A stretch of 64,000 nucleotides of DNA, from the NCBI RefSeq assembly GCF_014899185.1, contig NZ_CP045201.1, positions 2,650,501 to 2,714,500 of the forward strand, in the 5' to 3' direction. Positions 55,889 through 63,858 of the stretch are shown here, piece by piece. The position numbers and the translations under genes were made by a program. Source of the DNA: Pseudooceanicola spongiae (GTDB lineage Bacteria > Pseudomonadota > Alphaproteobacteria > Rhodobacterales > Rhodobacteraceae). The notes under the pieces were generated by a model. That model worked only from the letters and a program-made list of their open reading frames with translations, was not told the origin of the DNA and did not search any database. Each line of letters begins with the position of its first letter. Positions within the stretch are counted from its first letter, which is position 1.

Positions 55889-56199
55889 ATCGGTCCTCCC
55901 TACATGCGACATCTGCCCTGTTGGTCAGTGTCGGCATACGGGTCCGCGCGACGATTCAACATCAGCGCGGCTCCTCCCCGTCGGTCCGCGTCGGGCAGAC
56001 CATGCCGACACCCCACAAAAGGCGTCACGCAGTGGAAAGATGCAACGGCACCTACGACTTGTCAAACATTGTTATGGCGAATAACAATTTTATTGAGATG
56101 TCCGCCTTCTCCGATGAAAACCATCATATGAGACAGGGGTGAGGCAACACGACGCTTCGCGATATCCATCACCAGCCGCAGAGCCACACCCTCGCCCCC
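55889..56199. other. Upstream region of dctP
   Basis: 311 bases without a credible gene. It holds the operator candidate at 56068-56088 in an AT-rich patch and the dctP leader. Confidence 0.5.
56068..56088. promoter_or_regulatory. Operator candidate upstream of dctP
   Basis: ATTGTTAT (56068-56075), spacer GGCGA, ATAACAAT (56081-56088): a perfect 8-bp inverted repeat, 180 bases before dctP. It suits a dimeric repressor such as the locus MarR or an unlinked IclR/GntR protein. Confidence 0.5.
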
Positions 56200-56571
56200 T
56201 CAGGCCCCAGAAGGCAGGCCTGAAAAATCACCCAGCAATGCAACCGGAGCCTCTTCTTCCTGCTGAAAATCCAGCGGAGCCTGATCCCGTGCTGCGGTAG
56301 AGCGTTTGAACTCATACTGCATTTCGCCGTCTTCCTCAGCAGCGGCGACGATAAGACAGGAGGACAGAAAGGTCGCCCCCTCGAACAGCTCGACCAGACC
56401 ACGCAACCGAGGCGCCACATCTGCCTCGACCGAGAAGCCGTTCTGCCAGCGCCGCAACACCTTGTAGCTCTTGCCATCCACTTCGACCCGCAAACGCGAG
56501 GCTTTGCGCTGCGCCAACTTGCGGGCCGCGATCAGTCCGTCCGTGATGTCTTTCGGCAAATAGGTCGTCAT
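56200..56571 (-). CDS. Conserved hypothetical protein
   Basis: A 123-residue cytoplasmic protein I know only as a conserved Rhodobacteraceae hypothetical. It starts 'MTTYLPKDITDGLIAARK', has a basic patch 'QRKASRLRVEVDGKSYKVL' and a central 'APRLRGLVELFEGATFLSSC' block, and ends with 'MQYEFKRSTAARDQAPLDF' plus an acidic tail. The beta-strand-rich centre is reminiscent of PilZ-like folds, but the RxxxR and D/NxSxxG motifs are not clear. The start at 56571 fits the relatives; 56619 is an alternative. It lies between the TRAP and cob operons. Confidence 0.7.
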   Translation of the reverse strand: MTTYLPKDITDGLIAARKLAQRKASRLRVEVDGKSYKVLRRWQNGFSVEADVAPRLRGLVELFEGATFLSSCLIVAAAEEDGEMQYEFKRSTAARDQAPLDFQQEEEAPVALLGDFSGLPSGA

Positions 56572-56745
56572 GTCATCCCCCGCCCTGACCAGATCCTGAC
56601 CCGAGCGACTCACATCCATGACAGCGCCCGGTCCCTCTCAGAATGAACCGCCAGTTATTTACGTCAAGTGAAGGCTCACCTCTCGCTTATGACAGCCCCC
56701 GCGCTGTTCCCCGCGCGCGACACTTGCCAGATCACTTAGCGCTGC

Positions 56746-57522
56746 CTAAACTTTAGCCCCTGCAACCTTAGGCCTCAGCACATGCGGCATCTGCGCATCA
56801 TAAAGCGCTGAGTCGCGGAAATCGCGCACCTCCCCCAGCACCGGCCCCACCAGGATCAACGCCGTGCGCGTGATCTTCTCGGCCCGCACCCTGGCATGGA
56901 TATCGGCCAGTGTGCCACGGATGAACATCTGGTCCGGCCAGCCGACGCGATAGGCAACCACCACCGGACAGTCAGCCCCGTAGTAAGGCGTCAGCTGTCG
57001 CTCGATCTCACGCAGATTGCGCACCCCCAGATGGATCGCCAAGGTCGCCCGGCTGCGGGCAAAATTCTCCAGCGTCTCATGCTCGGGCATCGAGGTGCTC
57101 TTCATGCTGACCCGCGTCAGCACGATGCTCTGCGCCACCTCCGGCACCGTAAGCTCCTGCCCCAAAGCAGCAGCGGCAGCAGCATAGGCCGGCACCCCGG
57201 GAATGATCTCATAAGCGATATCATCTGCGCGTAACCGTCGGATCTGCTCCGCAATCGCCCCATAGAGCGACGGATCCCCCGAATGCACCCGCGCCACATC
57301 CTCGCCGCGCGCCCGGGCCTGCAGAATTTCCCCATGCGTCTCGTCCAAGGTCATCGAGGCGGTGTCCATCACCCGCGCCCCCTCAGGCGCCCCCGCAACA
57401 ACCTCAGCCGGCACAAGCGAGCCTGCATACAAACAGACCGGACAGGCCCCGATGATCCGCTGCGCCTTCAGCGTCAGCAATTCGGGATCCCCCGGCCCCG
57501 CCCCGACAAAATAAACCTTCAT
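56746..57522 (-). CDS. cobM: Precorrin-4 C11-methyltransferase
   Basis: A 258-residue SAM-dependent tetrapyrrole methylase. 'VYFVGAGPGDPELLTLKAQR' is the SAM site and 'CPVCLYAGSLVP' and 'VHSGDPSLYGAIAEQ' are CobM/CbiF-specific. It methylates C11 of precorrin-4. The start at 57522 is fixed by this N-terminus. It is the last gene of the cob run visible here; 111 bases with a family 2 repeat separate it from cobJ. Confidence 0.95.
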   Translation of the reverse strand: MKVYFVGAGPGDPELLTLKAQRIIGACPVCLYAGSLVPAEVVAGAPEGARVMDTASMTLDETHGEILQARARGEDVARVHSGDPSLYGAIAEQIRRLRADDIAYEIIPGVPAYAAAAAALGQELTVPEVAQSIVLTRVSMKSTSMPEHETLENFARSRATLAIHLGVRNLREIERQLTPYYGADCPVVVAYRVGWPDQMFIRGTLADIHARVRAEKITRTALILVGPVLGEVRDFRDSALYDAQMPHVLRPKVAGAKV

Positions 57523-57570
57523 ACCGAAATCCCCATGTCCCGCATCCAACAGCCAGGCACCGCCCAAGCT

Positions 57571-57632
57571 GTTTCCCTGTTCAAAATATCCCGGGGGAAT
57601 CGCGCCCCGCGCGATGGGGGCAGCGCCCCCGC
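57571..57632 (-). repeat. Interspersed intergenic element, family 2, copy 2
   Basis: Inverted relative to copy 1 at 1201-1266: TTCCCTGTT, AAATATCCCGGGGGAATC, then GGGGGCAGCGCCCCC. It fills the gap between cobJ and cobM. Confidence 0.6.
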
Positions 57633-57633
57633 T

Positions 57634-59433
57634 TCACCGCGAAACCGACAGATCCCCGTCGATCCGGCGCGCATACCCCCGCGGCGTATACATCCGCGGC
57701 CCCTCGCCCAGCATCGCCAGCTTTGAGTTGCTCGACCCCACCAGCACCACCGTCAGCATATCCACCTCATCCACCTCCAGCGCATCCAGCCGGCGATAGC
57801 GCACCAGCTCATCCGCACGCCCGAGGTTGCTTGCCAGCATCACCGGCGTATCGGCCGGGCGATGCTGCAACAGGATCTCGCGCGCCTCCGCCAGCAGGGT
57901 CCGCCGCGTCTTCGACACCGGATTGTAGAAGGCGATGACAAAATCCCCCTCCGCCGCCGCGCGCAGACGCCGCAGAATATCTTCCCTCGGCGTCAGAAGA
58001 TCGCTCAGCGAAATCGCACAGAAATCATGCCCCAGAGGCGCCCCGGCCCGCGCCGCCGCCCCCTGCAGCGCGCTCACCCCGGGCGAGCAGACGACCTCGA
58101 CCCGCCGCGCCGCCTCACTCACGCCCATCTCGCCCTCAGAGCGGTCCATCAGCTCGAACACCAGCGCGCCCATGGCATAGATCCCGGCGTCCCCTGAACA
58201 GACCAGCGCCACGTTGCGCCCCTCGCCCGCGCGCTCAAGCGCATAGCGACAGCGCGCCTCCTCGCCCCCCAGAGGGAAGTCGCTGCGCGTCTTGCCCACC
58301 GCGAGCGGCCCCAGCAGATCAATATAAAGCCCGTATCCCACAAGCTCCTCGGCCTCGCTCACCAGCCGCGACACCTCCGGCGTGCGCCAGCTCGCCTGCC
58401 CCGGCCCAATCCCGACGACGGACAACCGCCCCCGCGCCCGACCCCGCATCTCGGTAATGACACCGTCAGCCTCGGCCAAAGCACAGGTCGCCATGGCACT
58501 CTTGCGCTTCGGGCAAACCAATGCGCCCTCGCCAACGCCCGCCAGAGCCGCCCCTTCCGATACCCCATGGCAGCCGACCTCGGCAAAAACCACCTCCGAT
58601 GGCGTCGCCAACCGCCCCGCCTCGGCCTCCAGCTCCTCCGCCGAAAACACCCGCAACGGCAGATCCCATTTCGCCGCCAGCGCCAGCACCGCCGGCTCAT
58701 CCGCCTTCACGTCCAGCGTGAACAGCCCCGCCAGCGCGCCCGGCGCCACCCCGGCCTCGGCCAGCATCCCCGACACCAGCGCCTCCAGTTCCTCCACCGG
58801 ACAGCCCCGCGAACAGCCAACCCCCAGCGCAAAGCGCTGCGGATGAAACGTCAGCACACCCTCTTCAGGCGCGCCGACCCCAGCCACGATCCGCATCTCG
58901 CCCTCAGGCAATCCCGCCAGCCAGTCGGCAGCCCCCTCAACCCGCGCCCCCTCACCGGCCAACAGACGCGCCATCGCGTCCTGTGCCAACTCCGGCGTGC
59001 CCAGACGCCAGCCCACCGGCGGCTCATCCAGCGCCAGCCCCAACGTCACATCGCCCGCCGTCGTCACCGCCGCCACAGCCTCCAGCGCACCCGCGATCTC
59101 GCGCGCCAGCCGGTTCGCCCCCCGATGCCCGCCGAGCAGAGGCACCACCACGGCGCCATCATCACTCACCGACACCACCGGCGGCTCGCTCCGCTTGTCG
59201 CCCAGCAAAGGCGCCACCGCCCGGATCAGGATCCCGCTCGCGCAGACCCCGATCACCGGCCGCCCGGCGGCAAACATCTCGCGCGCAAACTCCAGCGCGT
59301 TGGCAAAGGACACATCCGCCCCCGGCACCCGCCCCACGCGCCCATGCAAAGGCACAGACAGCGCCTCAGCCACCCGCCGCGCCACAGCCTCACCCGCGCC
59401 CGAGACGCACATCACCACCGGAGTTACAGCCAA
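57634..59433 (-). CDS. cobJ: CbiG-CobJ fusion: hydrolase plus precorrin-3B C17-methyltransferase
   Basis: A 599-residue two-enzyme fusion. Residues about 1-320 form a full CbiG protein: its N-terminal part ('GRPVIGVCASGILIRAVAPL', 'VPLLGGHRGANRLAREIA') and its C-terminal CobE-like part ('GVGCSRGCPVEELEALV'). Residues about 330-599 are the CobJ/CbiH methylase ('LSVVGIGPGQASWRTPEV', 'VCSGDAGIYAMGALVFELM'), which contracts the ring. CbiG opens the lactone in the cobalt-early route. The start appears to be TTG at 59433, overlapping cobI by 10 bases. Confidence 0.93.
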   Translation of the reverse strand: MAVTPVVMCVSGAGEAVARRVAEALSVPLHGRVGRVPGADVSFANALEFAREMFAAGRPVIGVCASGILIRAVAPLLGDKRSEPPVVSVSDDGAVVVPLLGGHRGANRLAREIAGALEAVAAVTTAGDVTLGLALDEPPVGWRLGTPELAQDAMARLLAGEGARVEGAADWLAGLPEGEMRIVAGVGAPEEGVLTFHPQRFALGVGCSRGCPVEELEALVSGMLAEAGVAPGALAGLFTLDVKADEPAVLALAAKWDLPLRVFSAEELEAEAGRLATPSEVVFAEVGCHGVSEGAALAGVGEGALVCPKRKSAMATCALAEADGVITEMRGRARGRLSVVGIGPGQASWRTPEVSRLVSEAEELVGYGLYIDLLGPLAVGKTRSDFPLGGEEARCRYALERAGEGRNVALVCSGDAGIYAMGALVFELMDRSEGEMGVSEAARRVEVVCSPGVSALQGAAARAGAPLGHDFCAISLSDLLTPREDILRRLRAAAEGDFVIAFYNPVSKTRRTLLAEAREILLQHRPADTPVMLASNLGRADELVRYRRLDALEVDEVDMLTVVLVGSSNSKLAMLGEGPRMYTPRGYARRIDGDLSVSR

Positions 59434-60122
59434 GGATCAGCCCCTTTTGTCACCAAAATCATCGAAAAATATGGCGCCGCCTCCGGCGCCTCGGCCAAGG
59501 GCAAAATCACTTCCTCCGCCAACCCGGCCCGCTCGACATAAACCGCCCGCGCCTCCAGCCCGAGGGCCGCAATCACGCCCCGGATCTTGCCCAGATGCCG
59601 CCCGACCTTCATGATCGCCACGCTCGAAGCGCCCTCGATCCCGGCGCGCAGCTGGTCCTCGGACAGGGGCCCCGGCAAGACCACAAACCGCTCATTGCGC
59701 GCCACCAGCGGCAAGCCTGCCCGCGCCGCACAAGCCGACACGGAGGTCACCCCCGGCACGACCTCCACATCGAACCGCCCCGACAGGCGCGCAAACAGAT
59801 ACATGAACGAGCCATAAAAGAACGGATCCCCCTCACAGAGGCAGACCACATCGCGCCCATCCTGCAACACCTCTGCAATCCGCGCCGCCCCGCCGTCATA
59901 AACAGCCTGCGCCGGCGCACGATCCACCGCCATCGGCACCGCCATGACGATTTCCTCGGCACCAACCGGGATCAGCCCCGCCGCAATCGACCGGGCAAAG
60001 CTCTCCCCCCCGGCCAAAGCGGGATAGGCCACAACCCCCGCGCCCGAGATCAGCCGCGCCGCCTTCAGCGTCATCAGCTCCGGATCCCCCGGCCCCAACC
60101 CGACACCGTAAAGCACCCCCAT
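59424..60122 (-). CDS. cobI: Precorrin-2 C20-methyltransferase
   Basis: A 232-residue tetrapyrrole methylase acting on precorrin-2. 'LYGVGLGPGDPELMTLKAAR' is the SAM site, 'VCLCEGDPFFYGSFMYLF' is the C20-methylase variant of the second motif, and 'VEVVPGVTSVSACAARAG' follows. The ATG at 60122 is preferred; a GTG at 60128 is possible. It overlaps the cbiG-cobJ start. A family 1 repeat lies just upstream, before the cobL stop. Confidence 0.94.
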   Translation of the reverse strand: MGVLYGVGLGPGDPELMTLKAARLISGAGVVAYPALAGGESFARSIAAGLIPVGAEEIVMAVPMAVDRAPAQAVYDGGAARIAEVLQDGRDVVCLCEGDPFFYGSFMYLFARLSGRFDVEVVPGVTSVSACAARAGLPLVARNERFVVLPGPLSEDQLRAGIEGASSVAIMKVGRHLGKIRGVIAALGLEARAVYVERAGLAEEVILPLAEAPEAAPYFSMILVTKGADPWL

Positions 60123-60141
60123 CCTCACGCGCCGCTCCCTG

Positions 60142-60172
60142 TCATCTTGCTAAAAATACTTCCGCCGGAGGC
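60142..60172 (+). repeat. Interspersed 29-bp element, family 1, copy C
   Basis: ATCTTGC, TAA, AAATACTTCCGCCGGAGGC, in the gap between cobL and cobI inside the operon. Confidence 0.75.
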
Positions 60173-60195
60173 ATCCCCGATCCCAGCCATCACCG

Positions 60196-61398
60196 TCATC
60201 GCTTGACCAGAGACCACTGCGTCACCGGCATCAACGGCCGCCACCCGGTCCGCGTGCCGACAGGCGACGCGCGATTGACCGACAGCTTCACCAGCTCCCC
60301 GCCATGCCGCTTATGCAGCGCAACCAGCACCGCCTCGCTCTCCAGCGTCACGCAATTGGCCACCAACCGCCCCAGCGGCTTCAACGCCGCCCAGGCCACA
60401 TCGAACACCGCCTCACTCAGACCGCCGCCAATGAACACGGCATCGGGCCGCTCCAGCCCCTCCAGCGCCTCGGGAACCATCCCGTCCACCAACTCCAGCC
60501 GAGGCGTGCCGAGCGCCAGCGCATTCGCCGCCGCCAAGGCCCGCCGGTCGGCGCGCGGCTCGATCCCGATCGCACGGGCATAGCGTGCCGCGCGCATCCA
60601 CTCGACCGCGACAGAGCCACAGCCGGTGCCGATGTCCCACAGCAAGGCGCCGCGCATCGGCATCAGCTTGGCCAGCGTCACTGCGCGCACCTCGCGCTTG
60701 GTCATCGTCCCGTCGTGCTGGAACAGATCGTCCGGCAACCCAGGCACCCGCGGCAGCAACGCCGCACCCGGCGCCGCGATGCACTCGACCGCCAGCGTAT
60801 TGAAGGGCGGCACGGTGTGATCCCAGCTTTCGGCCAGCCCATCGAAACGCGCCTCTCCCTCACCGCCCATATTGGCAAGCACTGTCATGTTTGAGGCGCC
60901 AAAGCCCCGCTCGCTCAGAAACCGCGCGATCTGGCCCGGAGTCTCGGCCCCCGTTGTCAGGATCAACAGGCGGGCATCGGGCTGGATGAAGGCGATCATC
61001 TGCTCGACCGGGCGACCATGCACCGTCAGCGTCTCGAGGTCCGCCATCGACCAGCCCATCCGCGCGCTTGCCAGCTGAAACGCCGAGAGCTGGGGATGAA
61101 AGGTGATCTCCGCCGCCGGGATCGCCCGCCCGATCCGCGCACCAACGGAATACCAGAGTGGATCGCCGGTCGCGAGGACGACAACCCGGCGGCCCCGCAG
61201 GCCCTGCAACTGATCGATCAGCGCGTTGAAAGGTGACGGCCAGGCGAGACGCTCGGCGGTGATCGCATCCGAGAGCGCATGATGGCGCTCACCACCGATG
61301 ATGACCTCCGCCGCCTCGACCACCGCGCGGGTGGCGGGCAACAGACCGGCCATGCCGTCCTCTCCGATGCCGACGATGTGCAGCCAGGGCTCGCTCAT
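60196..61398 (-). CDS. cobL: Precorrin-6Y C5,15-methyltransferase (decarboxylating)
   Basis: A 400-residue fusion of a CbiE-like methylase (about 1-215, 'LHIVGIGEDGMAGLLPATRA', 'VVVLATGDPLWYSVGARIGR') and a CbiT-like methylase/decarboxylase (about 225-400, 'ALLWDIGTGCGSVAVEWMRA', 'FIGGGLSEAVFDVAW'). It adds two methyl groups and removes the acetate carboxyl. GGAGGAG lies before the ATG at 61398, which overlaps the cobH stop (ATGA). Confidence 0.95.
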   Translation of the reverse strand: MSEPWLHIVGIGEDGMAGLLPATRAVVEAAEVIIGGERHHALSDAITAERLAWPSPFNALIDQLQGLRGRRVVVLATGDPLWYSVGARIGRAIPAAEITFHPQLSAFQLASARMGWSMADLETLTVHGRPVEQMIAFIQPDARLLILTTGAETPGQIARFLSERGFGASNMTVLANMGGEGEARFDGLAESWDHTVPPFNTLAVECIAAPGAALLPRVPGLPDDLFQHDGTMTKREVRAVTLAKLMPMRGALLWDIGTGCGSVAVEWMRAARYARAIGIEPRADRRALAAANALALGTPRLELVDGMVPEALEGLERPDAVFIGGGLSEAVFDVAWAALKPLGRLVANCVTLESEAVLVALHKRHGGELVKLSVNRASPVGTRTGWRPLMPVTQWSLVKR

Positions 61399-62033
61399 GT
61401 GCGCTCCTCCGGCAGGCCCGCCGCGAGGGCATTCACGGCCGCTGAGGCCATGGCCGAGCCGCCGCGCCGTCCGCGCAGCGTCACGAAATCGCAGCCCCTC
61501 GGGTCGGCAGCAAGCTCGGCCTTGCTCTCGGCCGCGCCGACGAACCCGACCGGAAAGCCGAGGATCACGGCGGGTTTCGGAGCGCCAGCTTCCAGCATCT
61601 CGAGCAGATGGAACAGAGCGGTCGGCGCGTTCCCGATGGCGACGACAGCGCCGTCGAGATGGTCGCGCCAAAGCTCAACCGCCGCGGCCGACCGCGTGGT
61701 GCCAAGCTCAGCCGCCAGTGCCGGGGTACCAGGATCATTGAGCGTGACGATGACCTCGTTTTCGGCGGGCAGGTAGCGCCGGATCACCCCGGCCCCGGCC
61801 ATTTCGCAATCGCACAGGATCGGCGCGCCCGCCTGCAGGGCGGCCTGGCCAGCGGCAAAGGCATCCGGCGAAAATGCCAGACGATCCGCGATCTCGATCA
61901 TGCCGCAGGCGTGGATCAGGCGGACCGCCATCTGTTGCAGACCCGCAGGGAAGCGCTCCAGCCGGGCCTCGCGGCGGACCGTGGCGAAGCTTTCGGCGTA
62001 AATGGCGGCGGGGTCCTTGAGATAGGGGCGCAT
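61395..62033 (-). CDS. cobH: Precorrin-8X methylmutase
   Basis: A 212-residue enzyme that moves the C11 methyl to C12, giving hydrogenobyrinate. The catalytic histidine is in 'AVRLIHACGMIEIADRL' (about H41), and 'ILCDCEMAGAGVIRRYLP' and 'GFPVGFVGAAESKAEL' are diagnostic. Its stop overlaps the cobL ATG. A family 1 repeat fills the 76-base gap to cbiX upstream. Confidence 0.96.
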   Translation of the reverse strand: MRPYLKDPAAIYAESFATVRREARLERFPAGLQQMAVRLIHACGMIEIADRLAFSPDAFAAGQAALQAGAPILCDCEMAGAGVIRRYLPAENEVIVTLNDPGTPALAAELGTTRSAAAVELWRDHLDGAVVAIGNAPTALFHLLEMLEAGAPKPAVILGFPVGFVGAAESKAELAADPRGCDFVTLRGRRGGSAMASAAVNALAAGLPEERT

Positions 62034-62068
62034 GGGTCAGACCTTCGGGGCGAGCGGCGGCTGCGGGA

Positions 62069-62099
62069 GCCTCCGGCGGAAGTATTTCGGGCAAGATGA
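62069..62099 (-). repeat. Interspersed 29-bp element, family 1, copy D
   Basis: Inverted copy: on the minus strand ATCTTGC, CCG, AAATACTTCCGCCGGAGGC. It lies between cobH and cbiX. Confidence 0.75.
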
Positions 62100-62109
62100 G
62101 AGAGCGGCG

Positions 62110-63261
62110 TCAGGCTTTGTGCTTGCGCGCGCTTTCGGGGCCATGCGGGTGTTTGGCGTGCGGATATTCGGGGTGGGCGTGGCCATGGTCATGATCGTGG
62201 GAATGGCTGTGGCCGTGGTCATGTGCATGGTCGTGCCCATGGCCGTGTGCGTGGTCGTGGGGATGATCATGTGCATGGTCATGAGGGTGATGGACATGGT
62301 CATGCGTGGCCTGCAGGCGGCACTCGCCAGTGCAGAAGGTGGCGCAGAGCTGGCAATCCTCGACGTTGGAGCCGGGGGCGCTGGCGCCCTGCCCCTCGAC
62401 GTGGTGGTGGTGGCTTTCCTGCACGGCGCCGACCTCGGCCTCGAAGCCGAGCACCTGGACGCGGTATTTGCAGGTGGCGCAGTTGGGGGGCGGGATTTCC
62501 CCGACCTGTTCGGTGACGCGTTCGGCGAAGGTGGCCAGCACCTGGGCATGATCGTTGAGGTAACCCGCCTTGACGAACTGAATGTCCGGGTGCTGCGCCG
62601 CCACCTGATCGGTGAAGCCATAGATGCGGTCGATCAGGATGCCGGTAAAGAGGAAATACGGGAAGACGAGGATGCGCTTGTAGCCCAAGCGGGTCGCGTG
62701 GGTCAGGCAGGGTTCGACCAGCGGGAAGGTGACGCCGGAATAGCCGACCTCCATCCAGCCGAAGCCGAGGCCTTCCTGCAGCATCCGTGCGATCTTGGAG
62801 ACGTTGCCGTTGGCGTCCGGATCAGACGCGCCGCGACCGATGACGACAAGGCAGGTTTCCTCGTAGGGCACTGTCCCGTGCTCGGCGTCGGCTGCCGCCA
62901 TGGCATCGCGGACCCGCGCCCCGGCGGCGGCGATCATCTTGGGGTCGACGCCCAACTCGCGGCCATAGGAGATCTCGATCCCGTGCTTTGCGGCATAGGT
63001 GTTGAGCACCGTGGGGATGTCGTTCTTGGCGTGCATCGCCGCAAACAGCATCCCCGGCACCGCAAGGATGCGTTCGCATCCAGCCTCGCGCAGGCGGTCG
63101 AGGCCGTCGCGGATCACCGGATTGGCGAACTCCAGATAGCCGTAGTCGACCATCCAGTCGGGCGGCAGCAGGGCGGGCAGCTTTTGGGCAAGCACAGCGA
63201 ATTCGTCGACAGCCGCCTGGCTGCGCGAGCCATGGCCGCAGATCATCACACCGGTTTTCAT
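62110..63261 (-). CDS. cbiX: Sirohydrochlorin cobaltochelatase CbiX with His-rich tail
   Basis: A 383-residue long-form CbiX. Two related chelatase halves fill about 1-275; H10 ('ICGHGSRSQ') and H77 ('AAMHAKNDIP') are the metal-site histidines. Then come cysteine motifs 'NCATCKYRVQ' and 'CQLCATFCTGEC', which could hold an Fe-S cluster as described for long CbiX, and a tail of ~65 residues with about 27 histidines, a probable cobalt store. It inserts cobalt into sirohydrochlorin. It lies 5 bases after the small 63506 gene. Confidence 0.94.
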   Translation of the reverse strand: MKTGVMICGHGSRSQAAVDEFAVLAQKLPALLPPDWMVDYGYLEFANPVIRDGLDRLREAGCERILAVPGMLFAAMHAKNDIPTVLNTYAAKHGIEISYGRELGVDPKMIAAAGARVRDAMAAADAEHGTVPYEETCLVVIGRGASDPDANGNVSKIARMLQEGLGFGWMEVGYSGVTFPLVEPCLTHATRLGYKRILVFPYFLFTGILIDRIYGFTDQVAAQHPDIQFVKAGYLNDHAQVLATFAERVTEQVGEIPPPNCATCKYRVQVLGFEAEVGAVQESHHHHVEGQGASAPGSNVEDCQLCATFCTGECRLQATHDHVHHPHDHAHDHPHDHAHGHGHDHAHDHGHSHSHDHDHGHAHPEYPHAKHPHGPESARKHKA

Positions 63262-63266
63262 ATGGG

Positions 63267-63506
63267 TCAGGCCTCTTGCAGATCTTCAGCGTCAGCGTCG
63301 GTTTCAGCGTCCGGGTCGCGGTCCTTGCGATCCGCATAGGCTTTCCACAGCCCGATGGCGATGGCCGCCCCAAGCGCCGCTGCCCCCAGCCAATGGCCAT
63401 GGCCTGCGACATCCGCGAGGTGGCCGGGATGGGCCGCAGCCGGCATCGGTGCGACAAAGCCCGACATCAGGGCCGCAAGCGCGGCGACGGGTCTGAGTTT
63501 CAACAT
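63267..63506 (-). CDS. Small membrane protein, DUF6732-like
   Basis: A 79-residue protein. A signal peptide-like segment (1-25) is followed by 'AAHPGHLADVAGHGHWLG', a second hydrophobic segment (about 42-57) and an acidic tail. Similar small proteins sit next to cbiX in other Rhodobacteraceae and are grouped as DUF6732. The histidines and the place in the operon suggest a part in cobalt handling, but nothing is proven. The start at 63506 follows GGAAAGGA, which the upstream hairpin can hide. Confidence 0.75.
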   Translation of the reverse strand: MLKLRPVAALAALMSGFVAPMPAAAHPGHLADVAGHGHWLGAAALGAAIAIGLWKAYADRKDRDPDAETDADAEDLQEA

Positions 63507-63700
63507 GATCTTCACATCCTTTCCTGGTCGGGCTTCGCCCGGCACGCGTGCAGGAAAGGCGCTGCGGTCACGGGTGTTGCACCGCCGACCGCGCATCCAG
63601 ACGACGCACCCCCTGGCCCCCTGTCTGGGTCAGCCACAGCGGCGCACTCCTTTCCGGCCCGTGTCGGGCTCGTCTCTCTTCTTGCATAGCCGAGGCCCCC
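63507..63700 (-). promoter_or_regulatory. Structured leader of the cob operon, RBS-masking hairpin
   Basis: On the minus strand CCTTTCCTG (63551-63559 on plus as CAGGAAAGG) pairs perfectly over 9 bp with CAGGAAAGG (63518-63526), which is the ribosome site of the first gene; a CGGGC/GCCCG hairpin lies between them. Further upstream GGTGCAACACC and CCAGAC/GTCTGG stems are visible. This is a riboswitch-like arrangement ahead of B12 genes, but I could not find the canonical B12 box, so a cobalamin riboswitch is only possible. Confidence 0.5.
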
Positions 63701-63858
63701 CCCTGACGCAATCCGCCAAAGCCCGGAACCGGGGAAGCCCGCCGTCGATGTGCAGGGTCGCACGAAGACTGCGCGCCTGTCGGGATTGGTCAGTGGCGAC
63801 ATCCGCCTTACCTGACCCCCAACAGACATTGACTTCACACGACGCGGAGGAGCGCAGG
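63507..63858. other. Divergent intergenic region, cob operon / hydroquinone reductase
   Basis: 352 bases. The cob-side half is the structured leader; the rest holds the two promoters. CGGAGGAGCGCAGG precedes the plus-strand ATG at 63859. The small open frames across it are not credible. Confidence 0.5.

Noticed and set aside
62032..63339. Plus-strand frame with Met/Val-rich repeats opposite cbiX
   Set aside because: It is the complement of the His-rich tail of cbiX and not a gene.
63560..63700. Canonical cobalamin riboswitch
   Set aside because: I could not find the B12 box or the standard core; kept only as a structured leader with modest confidence.
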